Notes under the pieces: model-generated
The model's input: the letters and a program-made list of their open reading frames with translations, nothing else
Database searches by the model: none
What the model was told of the DNA's origin: nothing
Program-made: the position numbers and the translations under genes
Source: Salvator merianae
Taxonomy: Eukaryota > Chordata > Lepidosauria > Squamata > Teiidae
NCBI GenBank assembly: GCA_003586115.2
Contig: QVOM02000034.1
Location: 114,591,571-114,655,570 of the forward strand
Direction of reading: 5' to 3'
Length of the DNA stretch: 64,000 nucleotides
Shown: positions 1-11,800 of the stretch, piece after piece
How the letters are laid out: the number at the start of each line of letters is the position of its first letter
Numbering within the stretch: the first letter of the stretch is position 1

Positions 1-881
1 TAGTGAAGTCTATGAGCCTGTCATGAAGATTTACAGTACTTTATGATGGAAAGAGAGAGGAAATAGGTGGTTGAATAATGTTGAATATTATACTCTAGTG
101 GTTAACAGTAGGAAGATAAGATCACTTTGTTATTATCTTATATTTAATGTTTGCACTGGCACCACCGTCAGCAGGTTACTGAAAATATAGTTACTACTTC
201 CTTCTGTGTTAACTCCACCAATGCTGACAGCAACTACATTAGAGAAATTTGCTAGAAGAGAGGATTGCATGTAAGTGCTCTCTGAGTTCTACCCTGAACT
301 GAGCTGTTTTATTGAGTTCTAAATTTGTTTTAATCTTGTTTTTATATGTTTTTGGGAATGCTTTTATACTGTCAGTAAGGCACGTGCCAAACGGCTGTTC
401 ATCAAATACAAATCACATTTAGAGACCAAGGTTGTTAGGTGCTTTTCTAACAGCACTGGTTCTTTTTGATACCGCATGCAAAGTGGGGAACTTACCTGTT
501 TGCTGCACACATCCACACCATCATTATAGGGCCCTTCATATGCAGTCCTGCAGCATGCATTAGTAGGCATGTATGTGACATTATTGTGCATGCATGTCAC
601 AACCTCACACATATGCAGATGCTCACTGAGGTTCTCTACACATGCACAATGACATAATATACATGCATGCCAATGCACATGGTAGACCTACCCACAAAGG
701 GCCCTGTAATGGTGGTGAAGATGCATGCAAGTAAATTCCTTACTTCATGTAGTTTATTCATGTGTAAAGAAACAGTGCCAAAAAGAGCTAGGGCTGCTAG
801 GGAATGCACATAACTGTCCTTTGCTTCTAACTGCTGTTTGCATTCAACAATCCCTTTGGCACATCCCTACTGTTAGTATAT
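1..881. other. unique sequence, no gene seen
   Basis: AT-rich sequence without a recognisable exon, RNA gene or known repeat. A stretch around 535-730 is rich in ATGCATG and CACATATGCA words and contains imperfect inverted repeats, so it may be an old foldback element, but I could not define its ends. The short open frames here overlap on both strands and show no domain. Confidence 0.5.
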
Positions 882-976
882 ATTGAATTTTACTGCTTAT
901 GTTTGTATATGTAAGCTGCTGCAAAGCTTTTGGGCAATGGGGCTGGGTATAAATCAAAGAAATGAATAAATATCAA
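882..976 (+). repeat. LINE 3' tail, L2-like
   Basis: The segment reads like the 3' end of an L2-type LINE: a TTTGTATATGTAAGCTGC block, a GGGCTGGGTATAAAT block and an AATAAATA terminal repeat. This arrangement recurs at 24531, 29222 and 43885. Only about 95 bp remains, and no coding part is attached. The family call rests on the tail pattern alone. Confidence 0.45.
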
Positions 977-1073
977 CTATAAGATTATTCTCATGTTTAT
1001 CTCATGGAAGAAGGGTTAAAAATGCACCAAGAACATTAAAATAGCCATTTTTTTTTCTTCTATATCCAGATAG

Positions 1074-1075
1074 AG

Positions 1076-1141
<66 letters not shown>
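1074..1141. repeat. (GAAA)n microsatellite
   Basis: About 17 uninterrupted GAAA units form a homopurine tract of roughly 68 bp. The minus-strand open frame across it is a low-complexity artefact. Confidence 0.97.
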
Positions 1142-1142
<1 letters not shown>

Positions 1143-1144
<2 letters not shown>

Positions 1145-2236
1145 TTGCAACATTTTGTTACAATTGTTTAAAATGCTGTTCAGATAAACAGCACTCCCTT
1201 CATAAGTAAAATCTTGTATAATACAAAAGGGAGAAGAAAAGGGAGAGAAGAAAGAGGAAACCAAGAATAGAAGCAGCTGTTTCATAACTGATAGAACTAG
1301 GCTGATTTCCCTGTGCCATGATCTTTTTCCTAGAAGACAGCGAGAAAGTTTCTCAGCAGATCTTGGACAATCCTTTGTGTATTAATGGTCTAGCTGGGTG
1401 TGGAGACAGCAGTGTGAGAGTGAACAGCTATCACAATCAAGAGAGACAGAGAAATTTGATTGATGCACTTTTTGTAGTGGACTGATGAAAAATTTTAAAT
1501 TTTAAATTTCCTGGTGAGTTTCTTCATGAACTCACCAGGAATTGAACCCAGACTGATGCCACCTTTGCTTATCCTATGATACTGATCACAAACTTTTAAT
1601 CAGTTTAGACATGTTTCCAGATCTTTCTTTTTAAATTCAATGTAACAGGATTGCATTTATTTATTTATTTTGCAAATGTATACATTTTGCATAAGCAATC
1701 GCTTTATTTAGTGTGGAATTCTTCATTTTTTAGAAAATAGCACAAAACTAAGGCAGAATGGCCCAAGCACCAAATGTAAAAATGTAGCCTAGGCACAAAG
1801 AAGCTTTTTCATCAAGCCATAATCAAAATTTCTCTTGGCAAATTTCAGGTATACTGAAATTCTTCAACTCTTCTTTAAATCCATGAGCTGATAAAACTAG
1901 AAGGAACTTAGGCTGTATCGGCACTTCTGGCTAGATGTGCCATGGATGGAAGAGGCACTGCAGAAAGAAGGTGCTGTTCTCATCTCCTGTGGGACAGGAG
2001 AAACTATCCTGCAAAGGAGGCACCTATGTCAGTGATTGCATCAGTAAATGGCCAAGTGCAATTGCTGCAAAATGCCTCCTGCCTCTGAAAAAGTGGAATG
2101 CATCCAAATAACACAGTGTAGAAAACGTTTGAAGGCCTACCCTTCTCAACTGCGTTAATTTAAAAGTCAGGAAGCAAAACACAAGGAGGTTAGATCTTTG
2201 TTAGAAATTGCAATGGAAGAAGCACACTGATTCTAA
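1143..2236. other. unique sequence with one short hairpin
   Basis: No exon or clear repeat. At 1511-1540 there is an inverted repeat with 11-bp perfect arms (CCTGGTGAGTT / AACTCACCAGG) around an 8-base loop, preceded by an AAATTTTAAATTTT tract. The neighbouring GGAATTGAACCC slightly resembles a tRNA B box, but no tRNA fold could be built around it. Confidence 0.45.
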
Positions 2237-2680
2237 AGGCCTGTTTATACTAGCATGCGGTGAGCATCTGCATGCTCAGCAGCACAGTGCATCTGCACTC
2301 TACAATGACTGCAGCAAATGGGAGCATCTACAGACACTCCTGAACACTATTAGCTGTTGACAGCTAAAACGCTGTCCGCAGCTTGACTGGGAGCAGCTAG
2401 TCTGGTCCGGTCAGCAGAGTTCATATCTGCTTCTAGGTATGAATGCTACGAGGCCATAGCATGGTGTGCCTATGACTGCACAATAGTGTGCCTCATGCTG
2501 CATCCCCAAATGTCATGGCAATGGCTGGACATTTCCATGGCTGCTGTCATGGCAAGCAGGCATGCATTCGCACTGTGAGCGCTGGAAGTCTGGTACAGAG
2601 ACATTCTAGCACTTGTAGTGCAAATAACCACCACACTGCTGGATCTGTTCCATTCTAAGCTGTAAAGTGGGAATAGGCCC
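2237..2680. mobile_element. GGGCC foldback MITE, diverged copy
   Basis: The left end AGGCCTGTTTATACTAGCA and right end GGGAATAGGCCC match the termini of the GGGCC family at 5893, 45799 and 47455. Inside are the family blocks: GAGCATCTGCATGCTC near the left end, CTGTGG/CAGCAG-type hairpins, and TGGCAATGG...CCATGGC. The flanking 3-bp duplication is not preserved. No coding capacity. Confidence 0.7.
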
Positions 2681-3179
2681 AATAGCTGCTTCCACACAGG
2701 TGATTTTTAGTATCTTCCAGGCATCTACAAAGGATAGGATTCACCATTCTGCCTTCATTTGATCTCTGAAACTCCCAAGCAGCAAAGTGTTGAGCACAGT
2801 GCAGTTCTGTTTCTCAGATATGGGCAAGAAATGTTTAGGATTTTTTATTATTATTTCTTTAACTTATTTCTTACTTATTTCTTATTTCTAATATGTACTT
2901 ATTTCTGTTCTAATTGCAAATCTGCATTTTATATAATTCTCAGCTTCATACTTTTGTTGTATTTTTAAAAACTACTTTGGTGATATTTTTGACATAAGTA
3001 AATAAATAAATTGAATAAAATTTATTTCAACAAGAGCATCACGCTGCTCCACTGCCCTGCAGTCCTGCTCCATAGACTGTGGCTGATGCAGTTTATTGTT
3101 CTGAAGGTCAAGATGTAGCAGATTCTTCAGTTAAACCAGGAGGGGCTAGAGGTACAATGGTTAGTGTATGCTCAACTGA
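2681..3179. other. no gene; AT-rich sequence
   Basis: Contains a TTATTTCTTACTTATTTC-rich stretch at 2845-2905 and an AATAAATAAATT run near 3000, possibly old retroelement tails. No family could be assigned and no exon is visible. Confidence 0.4.
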
Positions 3180-4122
<943 letters not shown>

Positions 4123-4904
4123 ATGTACTAGATTCTTGACTATGTTAACCCCTCCCCTCAAACCCAATCCAAAAGCAATCTAATCAACCAAACAAGTATC
4201 TACCCTTCATTCGATGGGGCTCTGCAGACATCATGGCAGATGTAAAATGATTTTTTTTCATTGCCTTATGGCTGTTTGACTTCACTTGACTTAACTAAAA
4301 AAACCTGTAATGCTGAGAACACAATGCAAGTCCATCATTCCTAAAACAAATTGTGGCTGGCAACTGTGTCTTTAGAACTTGTTCCTCAGAGCATTTAATA
4401 GTCAGATATAACTGTTAGTGATGAAGCAGGTTGGAAGTTCACTGTCACCAATCTTTCAGTAACCAATGTTACTCCCTCTGCCCAAATAAATACAGAAGAG
4501 CAGTTCATATTTACATCAGATGTGAGTAATGAACTGAAACAAACCAAAGCAATCAAATCTTAATTCATGTGAGTCAGAAGTGTTCTTGACCTATTTTTAA
4601 GGAATAGTTAATGTTTTTTTTTTCTTTGTTTCTGTATTAGATGGCTAATGTGAATGTGAATGTACAGGTGAAATGTGTGTTCTATTTTGTTCATTTTTTT
4701 AAAAAAAATCTGTTGGGCTTATATATTGGTATTGTTTATAAGACATTGAAAGCATCAATTGGAAAATGGAGGTATCAGAGTGAAGAAGTTCCAGTAATGA
4801 TCACCAGCATTTTTCCAGGGCTAATTTTAATGTGCTGACTACAAGTACTTCTGGTTATGTTGTATTGGCTACAGTAACACGCCTTAGATGTATTCTTTTG
4901 GAAT
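4123..4904. other. unique sequence, no gene seen
   Basis: No exon, RNA gene or recognisable repeat. Short poly(T) and poly(A) runs occur near 4615 and 4697. The open frame at 4641-4838 has no recognisable domain. Confidence 0.45.
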
Positions 4905-5082
4905 TTTGTAACCTCAGCAGTAGAGCAAACTGCCTGGAAAGCAGAAGGTCACCAGTTTGATCCCCAGCCTCTCCCCAGAAGAGTAGGCAGTGGCAAAGCA
5001 TTTCTGTATCTCTGCCAAGATAACTGCCTAGAGTGCTAATGGAGGTGCCCATGTAATCAACCAGGAGTCAGTATGACTCAGT
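4905..5082 (+). repeat. tRNA-derived SINE
   Basis: The head resembles a tRNA promoter: an A-box-like GCAGTAGAGCAAACTGCC (4917-4934) and a B-box-like GGTCACCAGTTTGATCCC (4947-4964), spaced as in a tRNA. A non-tRNA body with CCTCTCCCCAGAAGAG and GACTCAGTGGTACCC follows. The head lacks a foldable acceptor stem, so this is a SINE and not a tRNA gene. I cannot name the family. Confidence 0.6.
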
Positions 5083-5772
5083 GGTACCCAGTAATAATTC
5101 AGGGATGCATTTAGAAAAAACAACCAGAGACTTCACAGAAGGTTCACAATGCTGCAATCAGATAAATGACCAGGGACTCACTGTCTATTGGTCCATTTCA
5201 AAGCACAATTCAGTATGCAAGTTAAAATGCAGAAAGACATTCCCTGGAATTATTTATGTGAAGGATCAGATCACTTTATCCTGTATAAGCTTCCCTAGGT
5301 TTATGCAGGGACAGGGGAAAAAATGTAATTTAGCCCTACTTTTAAGCAAACTGACCAAATTCACACTTTCCACATGAATACACAATGTGGAACATAATTA
5401 CTTTCTGATTTTACACTTCGCTGATACAATCTTGTGATGCAATTTTCAGCTGAAACTGTGTATAAACCATGCATTAAAGCATACCTTAGGACAAAAAAAA
5501 TATTAAGAAATGCATATATTGTCATTAAGTACATATTTCTTTAAAGTACACATCATCAAATATCAAAATGTGCTTTCAGTTGAATTTCCTTTGTAGGCTT
5601 TTAAAATTTAAATCCCACAAAACAAACCAGAAACCTGATGGAATGACTTACACAGAATTAACATGACTTACCCTGCTTCCACATGGGTGCTTAAGTTGTC
5701 CTTCTAGTCACCAAAGAGAACATGGACAAATCCAGCTACCAGTAGCAACTTGGACCATCCAGTCTGTCCCTG
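5083..5772. other. unique sequence, no gene seen
   Basis: A 98-residue open frame at 5081-5377 shows no recognisable domain, and its composition matches its surroundings. No repeat family recognised. Confidence 0.4.
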
Positions 5773-6727
5773 AAAGAACATAAGAAAAAATGCCCCATAG
5801 ATTTGCACCCATTTGTCCATCTAGTCAAGCAGCCTGTTTTCACTGTGGCAACTGGTAGCACAAGAAAATCCTCTAACCTGATTCTTCAGCTTGGGCCCTG
5901 TTGTTAGCAAGTGTCAAGCATGCTTGCTAGCAAAGTGTCCCTGAACTTGACAGAGGCCCAAGTGGCCAGGAGTAGCATAATGCTGCTAGCCGTGCAGCAC
6001 AAATGTGTGCTCTACACCTTTACAAGGAGCAGATAGTCAGGTCCTAGTAAAGTGCATCCGCACTTACCTTGGGGTGAAGCAGCCAGGTCTATGTGTTCAG
6101 CTGTTCGCACCTGTGTACTGCGTGGCCCTGGAAGTCACCATGGCAGCAAATGGACACTTCCTACCCAGTAACCTAGCTATCTAGAGCTAACTAGAGCCAC
6201 ACAGTGCAGACAGTGTCCACGCTGCAGGCTCAATACCACCTTAGAATAGGATAATTATGGGATAGAATGGGATAATAATAATTATTATTCCATTCTAAGG
6301 TGTTAAGTGGAAAAAAGACCCCTTCATTGGGTAACTCTTGGTTCTAGATTTTGGAAAAAGGAAGGAGGCCCACTGTGTTAACACCATGCATACTTTTATA
6401 TCCCTCTTATCATGTGCCACTCTTATTTGTCTCCTTTTGAGACTAAAAAGCCCTAAATGGTGTAATATTTCCTCATAGTTTCATGATTGTTTTAATCACC
6501 CTCTTCTGACTCTCTTCTAACTCTGCTATATGCTTTTTGAGATGCAACAACTAAAACTGTGCATATGCAACTGCACCATTGATTTGTATAAAAAATATAT
6601 AATATTAATATTTTTGTCTTATTGTCCCTAACTTGCTATTCATCCTTTTTTAGAGCTGGTGCACATTATGTCAATGCTTTCTTTGAACTGTCTACCATTA
6701 CTCTAAGGTATCTTTCCTAATCAGTCT
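5773..6727 (+). repeat. old CR1/L3-type LINE tail, split by a MITE
   Basis: The left part (5773-5892) has AAGAACATAAGAA and TCCATCTAGTCAAGCAGCCTG. The right part (6325-6727) has AAAAAGCCCTAAATGGTGTAA, CCCTCTTCTGACTCT, TTTTTGAGATGCAACAACTAAAACTGT and GCACCATTGATTTGTATAA. Together they follow one widespread reptile LINE-derived consensus. The two parts are separated by a foldback element at 5893-6321 with a CTT duplication, so the LINE tail is the older insertion. Related pieces lie at 8480-8700 and 39958-40110. Confidence 0.65.
5893..6321. mobile_element. GGGCC foldback MITE with CTT target duplication
   Basis: The element begins GGGCCCTGTTG and ends AAAAAGACCC. It is flanked on both sides by CTT (5890-5892 and 6322-6324). 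The left arm holds AGCATGCTTGCTAGC; the right part holds a near-palindrome around GGATAATAATAATTATTATTCC (6272-6293). It interrupts the LINE tail at 5773-6727. About 429 bp and non-coding. The 3-bp duplication and GGGCC ends suggest a PIF/Harbinger-like mover, but the target is not the usual TWA. Confidence 0.82.
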
Positions 6728-6995
6728 CAAACTGCATCCACACAGCTTCTTCCTGATGCCTCGAATACATAATGAGGATGCAGTGTCTGCCCAACACTGC
6801 CCCTCACTGTGCATTCAATACAGAGGTAGAGCAAAGTGTCTGCACAGATGCTGCACTTTCTTCCCACCATGCTGCAATAAATGTCATTACGGCACATGTC
6901 TTGCAGAGTTATTTGATGAACTCTGACAGCTCTTCAAACAGCTCTTGCCTCAGGACAGAGGCCCTGCTGTCGCCACAATCACCACCCAAGGGGAC

Positions 6996-7092
6996 TTAAT
7001 AGGACCTGCCATACTTGTGTATCAGCATGCAGATGACAGGTTCCTATTCCAGGATACAATCTGGAATAAGGTCCAGTGCAGAAAGGGTCCAG
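6996..7092. mobile_element. right end of a CTGCACTT foldback MITE
   Basis: The stretch ending GGAATAAGGTCCAGTGCAGAAAGGGTCC closely matches the right end of the element at 43575-43754, including GCATGCAGATGACAGGTTCCTATTCCA. The left end is unclear; 6729-6995 may be an unrelated or rearranged interior. Confidence 0.6.
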
Positions 7093-8479
7093 GTTTCAGT
7101 TACAGCTACTTTATCTGTATTCTGTCCTAAAATTCAGCATTTCATTTCACGAGTTTTGATCCACCAATTCCTGATATTTGCATACAAACACCAGCATTTG
7201 TACCATTTCTCTCAGAATTTTTAGGTCTCTGAACAGTCATCACATCTGGCTATGTTTTCATTGCCTATTTCTACCCTTCCTACTTAGGACAGACATAACT
7301 CTTTCTATCTCATGTCCTAAGAAATGATTGTACCCAATAACATGGCAACATTTAGATTCAGTCTCATTGTAACATAGCTATCTTTGATGATGATGATGAT
7401 GATGATGATTTGAAATTCTTGTCCATGGTGTTGTCTTTAACCAACAGATCATTAGATTCCATCCGTCAACAGTACCCATCACAATGATATTCAGTTTTGA
7501 GTTGTTATTACTGTCCTGAGGTCTGGGGTGTGATGGGCTAAAATTTTAGCTACAGGAAGTCTCCAGAATGAGTTTCACTGTGCAAGCAATATGTTTATAG
7601 GATTACAGCCAAAATAAATAAGAATATGAAAAAGAGTTTCTTTTTGTATGTTCTTACAGCCTCTGTAGCCAGAGGCCATTTGGAGTTGAACAGTACCGTG
7701 AAGGATTTTAGTCTGGTTGTTTGACATGTTGTGAAACTTGTCTTACAATGTCAGGCTCAAGATCATCACTAGAATAAAAGTCAATTGTCAAAATGCACTT
7801 AAATCTAGCAGTGATGTACATCAACACAATTTTTCAATCCACAAGACATAGATGCTCATCAGGTTGAAATGGACTAATTTCCCACTTACAAGAGTGACAA
7901 GTCCCTTGGAGAGATTGTGGCATGGGGAAAGGTGTTCTAAATTAGATTTCCCCCCATCTCCCCCCAAGATTGCAGTAGCCCTTTCAGCACACATTACTTC
8001 TGTGACATAGATTTCAGTATTATACATCATAACACCCCATAAACTTCTAAAAGTCTTACTCTTACCACCTTTTTTTTTTCCCCAGTGTTAGCTGGAATTC
8101 ATAAGCTTATATCTTAATCGAGGTTTCCACTATCAGCAGGAACTCTGGTAGATTGACTTTCCCCATTGCTCTGGAGCATGTCTTTCTCTCCCATTTTGAA
8201 ATCCTCACACCTGAATCTCTCTCCCCACTTCCTGTTATCCATTACCCATAATTAACAGCTGGAACTGGTTGAACAATTACCTCAGTATTACAGACCTGAA
8301 GTCCATTTTAGTGAACAGGGAATGATGGAAGTCCTGAAGGAATTTCAGTATTTTTATACAGGTATTAGATCTGAGGAGCCCCGGGTTATGGCAGCAGAAG
8401 CCTACTTGACAATATAACCATCCCTTATTAATAAAAGCACAAATTGAACCTCTTCCTGCAACCCATAAAGGCATAGGTA
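7093..8479. other. unique sequence with a short (GAT)n run
   Basis: A (TGA)n run of about 25 bp sits at 7385-7409. No exon or repeat family was recognised elsewhere in this stretch. A short poly(T) run lies near 8071-8080. Confidence 0.5.
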
Positions 8480-8700
8480 TGCCACTGGATTGGACTCATG
8501 GCCCAACTAGTCCAGCAGTCTGCTCTGTAGTGGTCAACCAGCTGCACAAGGAAACCCAGCAGCAGGACATGAGCACACAGCTTGCTAAGCTTGCAGTCTC
8601 ACAGTAGCTGGGCTTCAGAGGCATACCATCTCCTGTTTGGCTATTCCCCCTGCTTGCTATTACTCATGAGTCAGGGGCAATATCACCCCCCTTCATGCCT
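8480..8700 (+). repeat. CR1/L3-type LINE-derived repeat fragment
   Basis: Contains GGCCCAACTAGTCCAGCAGTCTG, GTGGTCAACCAGCTGC, GGAAACCCAGCAGCAGGACATGAG and CTTCAGAGGCATACC. This is the same ordered set of blocks as at 39958-40110 and, in part, at 5773-5892. It is an old dispersed reptile repeat with no coding potential. Confidence 0.6.
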
Positions 8701-8851
8701 ATGTACTTAAGAACAGAAAGAACAGCTATAAGTATATTTGGTTTGTACTGCACATCCACAGAACTTATGCTATATTAGCATAAATTATGTTGTTGTAGCC
8801 TGATGAGACTATTCAGCATGCTGCAACCGAAGAACTCTCCAAGGAATCAAA

Positions 8852-9852
8852 GGGCCTTTCTGCACTGAAAGGCCTGTTATGTGAGCAGGTGGGTCTGGAC
8901 CAGCCAAAACTACTTGTCTGGACCATGGAAAAGTGCAATCAGAAACAGCATCATCTGCACAGCAGTTTTGGTACAGACCAGCCACAGCCTGGCCCTGAAG
9001 CTAACATTAGTTTTGGGTTTGGCCTATGCGGGCTCCAAGGGCCAAACAGAAATGAAACCAGCTCACATTGAAGGTGTAAAAACAGTGATTTATTCAGGTC
9101 TAAAGAACAGCAACTTAGACTTCTCTGTAGCAACTACTCCAGCCTGAATCTACATTTATATACAATTCCGAACCATGGCTAGAACAATGGCATCAGTTTG
9201 TGCTGCATATTAACTATGTACAAGATATACAACAGTTAACCAATGAGAGTGTTTCCCTCTGCATTTTGACAAGGCTTGTGGTGGAACCACCAGGCTCTCA
9301 CCAATTATACTCCTTCCCACATAAATGTGACAATTCCTTCCAATGGAGCTACCAGCCACCCATAATCTGAATAAAAGATTTTTCAAAATAATAGTCCTGA
9401 AAGTTCTTGCCTTACTAAAGAGCATTTAGCCATATATACACAATGTACAATATAATATAGTCAAATAAATATATACACTACAGTCTAAGACATGATTCTA
9501 TACAATAAAATCCAGCCGCCAGCTATGGCAGGCATGCCATGCCTGACAACCCATTTGATAGTGCACCTTGGTGCACTGCTGAAATGACTCCCCTGGTAGT
9601 CCCAAATGGGGAGGCATGCCTTCTGCACACCTCTGCACTCTGGACCAGGGCCTGCTGTTTAAACAGTTTAAACAGGTCTGCCATAATCCATATCAGGACT
9701 TCACTGATCTGGATCATGCTTCATCCTTTGAAAACCGAGCGTACCAATTGGGGTAGGGCCTCACAGAGTCGCACTAATGTAGGTACCAATGAGTTCCAGA
9801 AGAAGACTTTGTGGACCCATTGTTCCAGATTAAGGGTAAATGCAGAAAGGGA
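8852..9852. mobile_element. CTGCACTT foldback MITE, split by an insertion
   Basis: The left end GGGCCTTTCTGCACT and right end TGCAGAAAGGGAC match the sister elements at 16675, 43575 and 54761. The right half (from about 9515) carries TGCACTGCTGAAATGACTCC, CCCAAATGGGGAGGCATGCC and GATCTGGATCATGCTTCATC. A block of roughly 490 bp without family similarity separates the halves. Removing it leaves about 500 bp, the normal size of sister copies. Confidence 0.65.
9075..9505 (-). mobile_element. possible solo LTR (uncertain)
   Basis: The block inside the split foldback element starts TGTAAAAACAGTGATTTATTCAG on the plus strand. Read on the minus strand it would end with an AATAAA signal about 20 bases before a terminal ACA, as many LTRs do. 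A possible other boundary is CTATACA at about 9500. No target duplication, primer-binding site or coding region was found, so the call rests only on the LTR-like end and on the interruption of another element. Confidence 0.28.
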
Positions 9853-10210
9853 CAAAAATAAAGTTGACACTTTACAGACAGTCCATGGTTTATGTGTTTC
9901 GTGAGGATAAAATGTTTTGTCCTAATCACTTTTGATCACAGCATAATACCCAATAAAGCTGTAACTACTTTGCCACCTCAACTTCATATATTTTAGGCAT
10001 GCAATAAAATAACTGCACATTTACTCACTCTTATATTTTATAATTTGTCCAAAAAAAATGCCATTTCTCTTCCCACCTTCCCTTAGCTTTCACATCCTTC
10101 GTACTTCAACTGATTAAAATCTCCCATTTTCAAATCCCTGCACAAAATTTAAGAGTTACCTCTGAGCATACACAGTGTGCTAGAAGACCTCTTGTAACGG
10201 TCTGTGGGTG
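9853..10210. other. unique sequence, no gene seen
   Basis: AT-rich, with no recognisable exon or repeat. Confidence 0.4.
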
Positions 10211-10583
10211 GGTCTTTTTGCACTTTCCACCTTGGATTGGTCAAATCTGACCATTCCAAGGTGGAACAGTCCCCATGATGCAGCAGCCATCTGCACTGTG
10301 ACAGCTGGAATATCCTGGAAATAACAGTTGCTGCAGAAACATAAGGCCACTGCCATGGCAACCAGGGATGTGGCACGCAACTGCACAGCCACAACCACAG
10401 TGCAGCCTGCAGCATTTGCACCCAGATGTGAGTGCAAACACAGTGTACCAGGAGCAGACCAGCTGCTCCTAGTATAGCTGTGGACAACAATTTCTGCAGA
10501 TGCTCCCTATCACTAGGACCTCTGCAAAATGTGGGTGCACTTCACTTCTCCATGCTCACTAGAAAGTAAGTGCAAACAGGTCC
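10211..10583. mobile_element. GGGCC foldback MITE
   Basis: Ends GGTCTTTTTGCACTT and AAGTGCAAACAGGTCC form imperfect inverted termini. Interior blocks include CACCTTGGATTGGTC...GACCATTCCAAGGTGG (a hairpin at 10228-10264), the AGGCCACTGCCATGGCAACCAG block shared with 47455-48057, and GAGCAGACCAGCTGCTCC. No clear 3-bp duplication. The overlapping minus-strand open frames across it are artefacts. Confidence 0.75.
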
Positions 10584-11173
10584 TGTGTGTCCATCACTTC
10601 TTGAATATGTTATCTGTCCCAGTCAGATAGGTTCCATGGCAAGGACTTCCAAAATACTTTACTTTCAGATATGAACAATTTATTCACATCATATTTCCAT
10701 GCACTTTTTTTCCAATGTATAACACCTTGTTATGATGAGATATTTGGCAAAGTTACGATTTTCCCCTCAAACAATATGAAAACTACCTGGCATGTCTTTT
10801 GTTGCTGTTGTTTCTCTGCCTCCCCTCCTCCCATTTTTTTTTTTTCTTTTCCACTATGGTGAAATCATTGAGAAGTAATCTCAATGCCATGGAAAAGATT
10901 ATATTAACAACAATTGTCTCAAAATGTGCAATAAGCACAGTCGTCAGGATTTTCTTGCAACATTCATTGATCTGTGTCTACTAATAATGGCAAACTGTCT
11001 TAAAAAGACAAAGTAACTGAATATGTGCATTGTAATTCTTCTCTAGACCAGTCAAGCAATTTCAATCATCATCATGAATGGGAAAGTTTTCCTTCAACAG
11101 ACTTCACTCTTTCAAACTTTTTGAATGTGAAGCTGCTGTTTTTATTAAAGAGTTTTGGGGACTGGGTTTTTTC
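10584..11173. other. unique sequence, no gene seen
   Basis: No exon or repeat family recognised. A pyrimidine-rich tract ending in poly(T) lies at 10810-10850. Confidence 0.4.

Positions 11174-11224
<51 letters not shown>
11174..11224. repeat. (TTA)n microsatellite
   Basis: About 17 near-perfect ATT units. The isoleucine run in the overlapping open frame is a consequence of this repeat. Confidence 0.96.
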
Positions 11225-11225
<1 letters not shown>

Positions 11226-11349
11226 TTAAATTACCCAAATAAAAACAGATAATACAGCTTCAGAGTGCAACAAGCAAGACTAGTTGAAACTACTATCAGT
11301 CCAGGAATCCAGTCCCTTTTAGAACACTGGATTAAGGTTCAGAGACCCA

Positions 11350-11800
11350 GGACCTTTTTGCACTTGTTACTAGCAAGCATTGAGAATGCTTGCTAGCCAA
11401 GTGCATCTGCACTAGGCAGAGGCCCTTGCAATTGGAAGCACCATGTCACTGCTCCTGATTGCAACTAGCTGTGGTGCACTAATTTGTGCTTCACAACCTT
11501 ACCAGGGGATGATAGTAACCTCCCAGTAAAGTGAATTCACACTTACTTGGGCATGTGGCAACCGGGCTGGTGCAATAAACCGATTGTGCCTGTATGTTCT
11601 ACTGACTGTTCCTGCATGTTGTGCAGTTCTGCCAGTCTCCATGGGAGGGGCTGGATGCTTCTTGGCCATTGTTGTGGTCAGGATCAGGCATGGCTACTGG
11701 CATTCACACCAGTAGCCAGCTTCCGGTAAGTAACTAGAGCCATGCAGTGCAGACAGTGTCCACGCTGCATGGTCTATTCCACCTTAGAATGGGAATACCC
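11350..11800. mobile_element. GGGCC foldback MITE
   Basis: The left end GACCTTTTTGCACTTG is followed by AGCAAGCATTGAGAATGCTTGCT, a hairpin found in several copies (compare 5893 and 48680). The interior has CTGTGGTGCACTAATTTGTGCTTCACAACC, also present at 28847 and 50215. The right end CCACCTTAGAATGGGAATACCC matches the right end at 2680. The target duplication is not clear. Confidence 0.72.

Noticed and set aside
1016..1285. 89-residue minus-strand frame with FFLS repeats
   Set aside because: Produced by the GAAA microsatellite; no start context or domain.
4905..4985. Possible tRNA gene
   Set aside because: A and B boxes are present, but there is no cloverleaf with an acceptor stem, and a SINE body follows.
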